Below, one piece after another: positions 13,965 through 15,721 of a DNA stretch of 15,721 nt. The notes beneath the pieces are model-generated. The model was given only the letters and a program-made list of their open reading frames with translations, made no database searches and had not been told where the DNA came from. The number at the start of each line of letters is the position of its first letter. The first letter of the stretch is position 1. This DNA comes from JACQFK01 sp041482015 (GTDB lineage: Bacteria > Planctomycetota > MHYJ01 > JACPRB01), in contig JBGPCZ010000146.1 of assembly GCA_041482015.1 (NCBI GenBank), positions 1-15,721 on the forward strand. Direction: 5' to 3'. The position numbers and the translations under genes were made by a program.

Positions 13965-14981
13965 ATGCGTGTCCGGAGCCGCCGCCGCCGCGAAGGAGGG
14001 ATCGCGCTCCTCCTGGCCCTGCTGGTCCTCGTGATCCTCTCGGTGGTCATCGTCCAGATGAGCGTCTCCTCGCTCCACACGAAGACGGTCGCCGAGAACC
14101 ACGTCTCCGACCTCCAGAACACCTACGGCGTGCGGGCGGGATACCACCAGGCGGTCCTGTTCCTGCAATCGGACCTGGACCAGGGGGCCGACGTCGACTC
14201 GCTCTCCGAGCGCTGGGCCCAGCCCGTCGAGTTCGACCTCGGGCCGGCGCACGTGCAGGTCTCGATCCAGGATACGGAGCGCGCGATCAGCCTCGCGCAG
14301 CTGGTGAACGACAAGGGCGAGCCGAATCCCGTCGTGGTCGGGCAGCTCCGGCGCCTGGTGAGGATCCTCCGTCATCCCCCGGAGGTGGCGGACCGGATCA
14401 TCGACTACATCGACGCGGACTCAAAGGGGGCGTACGAGGCGCGGGCGAAGAACGAGCGCCTCTACAACCTCGAGGAGCTTCTCCGCATCGAGGGGATCGC
14501 CCCCGAGATCGTGTACGGCGGCTCGATCAACGGGGAGGACAAGAAGGGGCTCGCGCCGTTCCTGACGGCGTGGCCCTGGGCGCTTCCGCAGGGCGCCATC
14601 CCGGGCTCGGTGAACGTGAACACCGCGCCGGTCGAGGTCCTCCAGTCGCTGGCCGACGAGGTGACCCTCGGCGCGGCGGAGGCGATCGTCGCGGCGCGCT
14701 CGACGCCCGGACCCGACGGACGGCCCCAGGCCTTCCAGAAGGTGGAGGAGGTCAAGAAGGCCGCGGGCGTAAGCGGCGCCGTCTTCGATGCGATCTCCAG
14801 CCAGCTGACGGTGAAGTCGTCGACGTTCGAGATCCGCGTCCGCAGCCACGTGGGAAACCTGGAGAAGGCGTGGGTCTACGTGGTCCGCCGCACGGGCGGC
14901 CCGTCGGGCGGGGTGACGCTGCTCAGCTCCCAGCGGCTGAGCGACTTCATGACGGTGAAGCCGCCGGACGAGCAGAAGTAG
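13965..14981 (+). CDS. gspK: GspK-like minor pseudopilin of type II secretion
   Basis: 338 residues from ATG 13965; an earlier in-frame start would add unrelated residues before the prepilin signal. MRVRSRRRREGG is a basic leader; prepilin peptidase should cut after G12, leaving the hydrophobic helix IALLLALLVLVILSVVIV (13-30). The mature protein lacks a Glu at position 5 (sequence IALLL), the mark of GspK among pseudopilins. The periplasmic part contains the T2SSK domain: DRIIDYIDADSKG (143-155), a Leu/Asn-rich helix, and SVNVNTAPVEVLQSL (215-229), the helix-hairpin-helix-like hallmark, followed by VEEVKKAAGV. GspK caps the pseudopilus tip with GspI and GspJ in the inner membrane/periplasm. 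No other gsp gene lies in the window: upstream is a divergent lipoprotein, downstream a convergent hydrolase. The ribosome site is weak (GGGG abutting the ATG). Confidence 0.88.
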   Translation: MRVRSRRRREGGIALLLALLVLVILSVVIVQMSVSSLHTKTVAENHVSDLQNTYGVRAGYHQAVLFLQSDLDQGADVDSLSERWAQPVEFDLGPAHVQVSIQDTERAISLAQLVNDKGEPNPVVVGQLRRLVRILRHPPEVADRIIDYIDADSKGAYEARAKNERLYNLEELLRIEGIAPEIVYGGSINGEDKKGLAPFLTAWPWALPQGAIPGSVNVNTAPVEVLQSLADEVTLGAAEAIVAARSTPGPDGRPQAFQKVEEVKKAAGVSGAVFDAISSQLTVKSSTFEIRVRSHVGNLEKAWVYVVRRTGGPSGGVTLLSSQRLSDFMTVKPPDEQK

Positions 14982-14982
14982 T

Positions 14983-15721
14983 TCAGACCTCGACGGACTC
15001 GCCCTCGCGCGCCATCACGACCTTGAACTTCCCCTTGATCGCCCGGGCGCGGGCGCGGGCGTCGCGCTCGATCGCGAGGAGCTGGCGGTCGTCGTGGGTC
15101 GGCTCGTGGTGGAAGAGGACGAGCTTCTTGACCTCGCTCTCCTTGGAGAGTTCGAGGACCTGGCTGATGGAGCTGTGGCCCCACCCGCGCTTGGTCTCGT
15201 ACTCCTCGTCGGTATACTGCGAATCGGCCACGAGGAGGTCCACGCCCTTGCAGAAGTCGACGACGCGCTGGTTGCACTCCTTGATGAATTCGGAGCGACG
15301 GTGGATCCCGGTGTCCATGTTGCCCGAGCGGTCGGCCAGCACGTCGAAGTAGGGCTCGTTGTCACCCGTGTAGATCGCGCTGCGCCCCTTGTGGCGGAAC
15401 TTGTAGGCGAGGACGCGGATGGGGTGGTTCATGGACTTGGTGGAGACCTCGAGGTCGCCGATCTGGAAGGTCTCCTCGCCGAGCTCGGTGAACTTGACGC
15501 GGGCCGCGAGCTCGACGCCGCGGACCGGGAAGTAGCTGTACTGCATCTGGAACATCAGGGCCTCCTCGAGCGACTTCTCGAGCGCCCGCGGCCCGTAGAT
15601 GAACAGTTCGTTGCCCGGGAAGTAGATCGGGGTGAAGAAGGGGAAGCCCTGGATGTGGTCCCAGTGCGTGTGGGTGAGGAGCATGTGGACCCGCACCGGT
15701 TTCTTCGCCGCGGTGATCTGC
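14983..15721 (-). CDS. MBL-fold metal-dependent hydrolase, N-terminus outside window
   Basis: The frame is open to the right edge of the window; 246 codons including stop are visible and the start lies beyond 15721. The GTG at 15696 is internal, because the codons before it (QITAAKKPVR) continue the expected strand leading into the metal motif. Landmarks: LTHTHWDHIQGFPFF, the H-x-H-x-D-H two-metal site; MNHP with the third-site His; YTGDNEP with a bridging Asp; and LVLFHHEPTHDD near the C-terminus. This is the Lactamase_B_2-like subgroup of phosphodiesterase-like hydrolases (PhnP/RNase Z relatives) whose substrate is often a cyclic nucleotide or phosphate diester; the substrate is not readable. 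A stretch ARARARA near residue 225 comes from a short GGGCGC tandem. It is convergent with gspK, with only one base between the two stop codons. Confidence 0.88.
   Translation of the reverse strand, partial: QITAAKKPVRVHMLLTHTHWDHIQGFPFFTPIYFPGNELFIYGPRALEKSLEEALMFQMQYSYFPVRGVELAARVKFTELGEETFQIGDLEVSTKSMNHPIRVLAYKFRHKGRSAIYTGDNEPYFDVLADRSGNMDTGIHRRSEFIKECNQRVVDFCKGVDLLVADSQYTDEEYETKRGWGHSSISQVLELSKESEVKKLVLFHHEPTHDDRQLLAIERDARARARAIKGKFKVVMAREGESVEV

Noticed and set aside
13862..14122. N-terminal extension of the TPR lipoprotein to 14122
   Set aside because: Would overlap the start of gspK on the other strand and bury the signal sequence; ATG 13861 has GGAGG and a promoter.
15040..15062. Short GGGCGC tandem repeat in the MBL-fold gene
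   Set aside because: Only about three units, in frame, encoding ARARARA; ordinary GC-rich low complexity.
1..15721. tRNA, rRNA, CRISPR array, riboswitch, insertion sequence or attachment site
   Set aside because: None seen on reading both strands; no regularly spaced repeats, no cloverleaf-like sequence with CCA end, no transposase motif.

Overview
The window is GC-rich, gene-dense bacterial DNA (about two-thirds G+C by eye) with no tRNA, rRNA, CRISPR, phage or transposase gene visible. Four lipoprotein-type signal sequences, a type II secretion/type IV pilus pseudopilin (GspK), an FtsX-like ABC exporter and a peptidoglycan gene (murD) point to a diderm bacterium. The zinc-ribbon-plus-membrane protein at 1057 (CxCG...CPxC at the extreme N-terminus) and the HEAT, PEGA and Big-type proteins are a mix often met in Planctomycetota and neighbouring deep-branching diderms. 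That assignment is an inference only.

Layout. 1-1025 (+): 3' end of an FtsX-like permease and its ATPase, overlapping by 3 bp. 1057-1647 (+): zinc-ribbon membrane protein, convergent with ilvE. 1652-6165 (-): ilvE, ligA and, upstream of them, a secreted Ig-like-fold protein. 6166-6447: gene-free, with a promoter-like -10, a perfect 12-bp hairpin and a short 8-bp tandem repeat. 6448-10614 (-): a run of four genes, PEGA lipoprotein, murD, a HEAT-repeat solenoid and a small membrane protein, with tight joints at both ends of the run. 10722-11893 (+): sugar-nucleotidyltransferase-like gene and a small lipoprotein overlapping as ATGA. 11894-12028: a long imperfect inverted repeat between convergent genes. 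12029-13861 (-): TPR lipoprotein and a membrane-anchored metallophosphoesterase. 13965-14981 (+): gspK standing alone. 14983-15721 (-): MBL-fold hydrolase cut by the window edge.

How the genes fit together. Most of the content is housekeeping or envelope related: amino-acid transamination, DNA ligation, peptidoglycan precursor synthesis, several lipoproteins and a secretion pseudopilin. No defence island or biosynthetic cluster is evident. The most unusual signals are non-coding: a repeat family with two inverted arms at 11896-12018 and a third arm just upstream of ligA; a near-consensus promoter at 10684-10712 whose predicted start lies within about 3 nt of the ATG (leaderless mRNA), overlapped by a perfect 6-4-6 palindrome; and a short 8-bp-period repeat directly after a stop codon at 6448.
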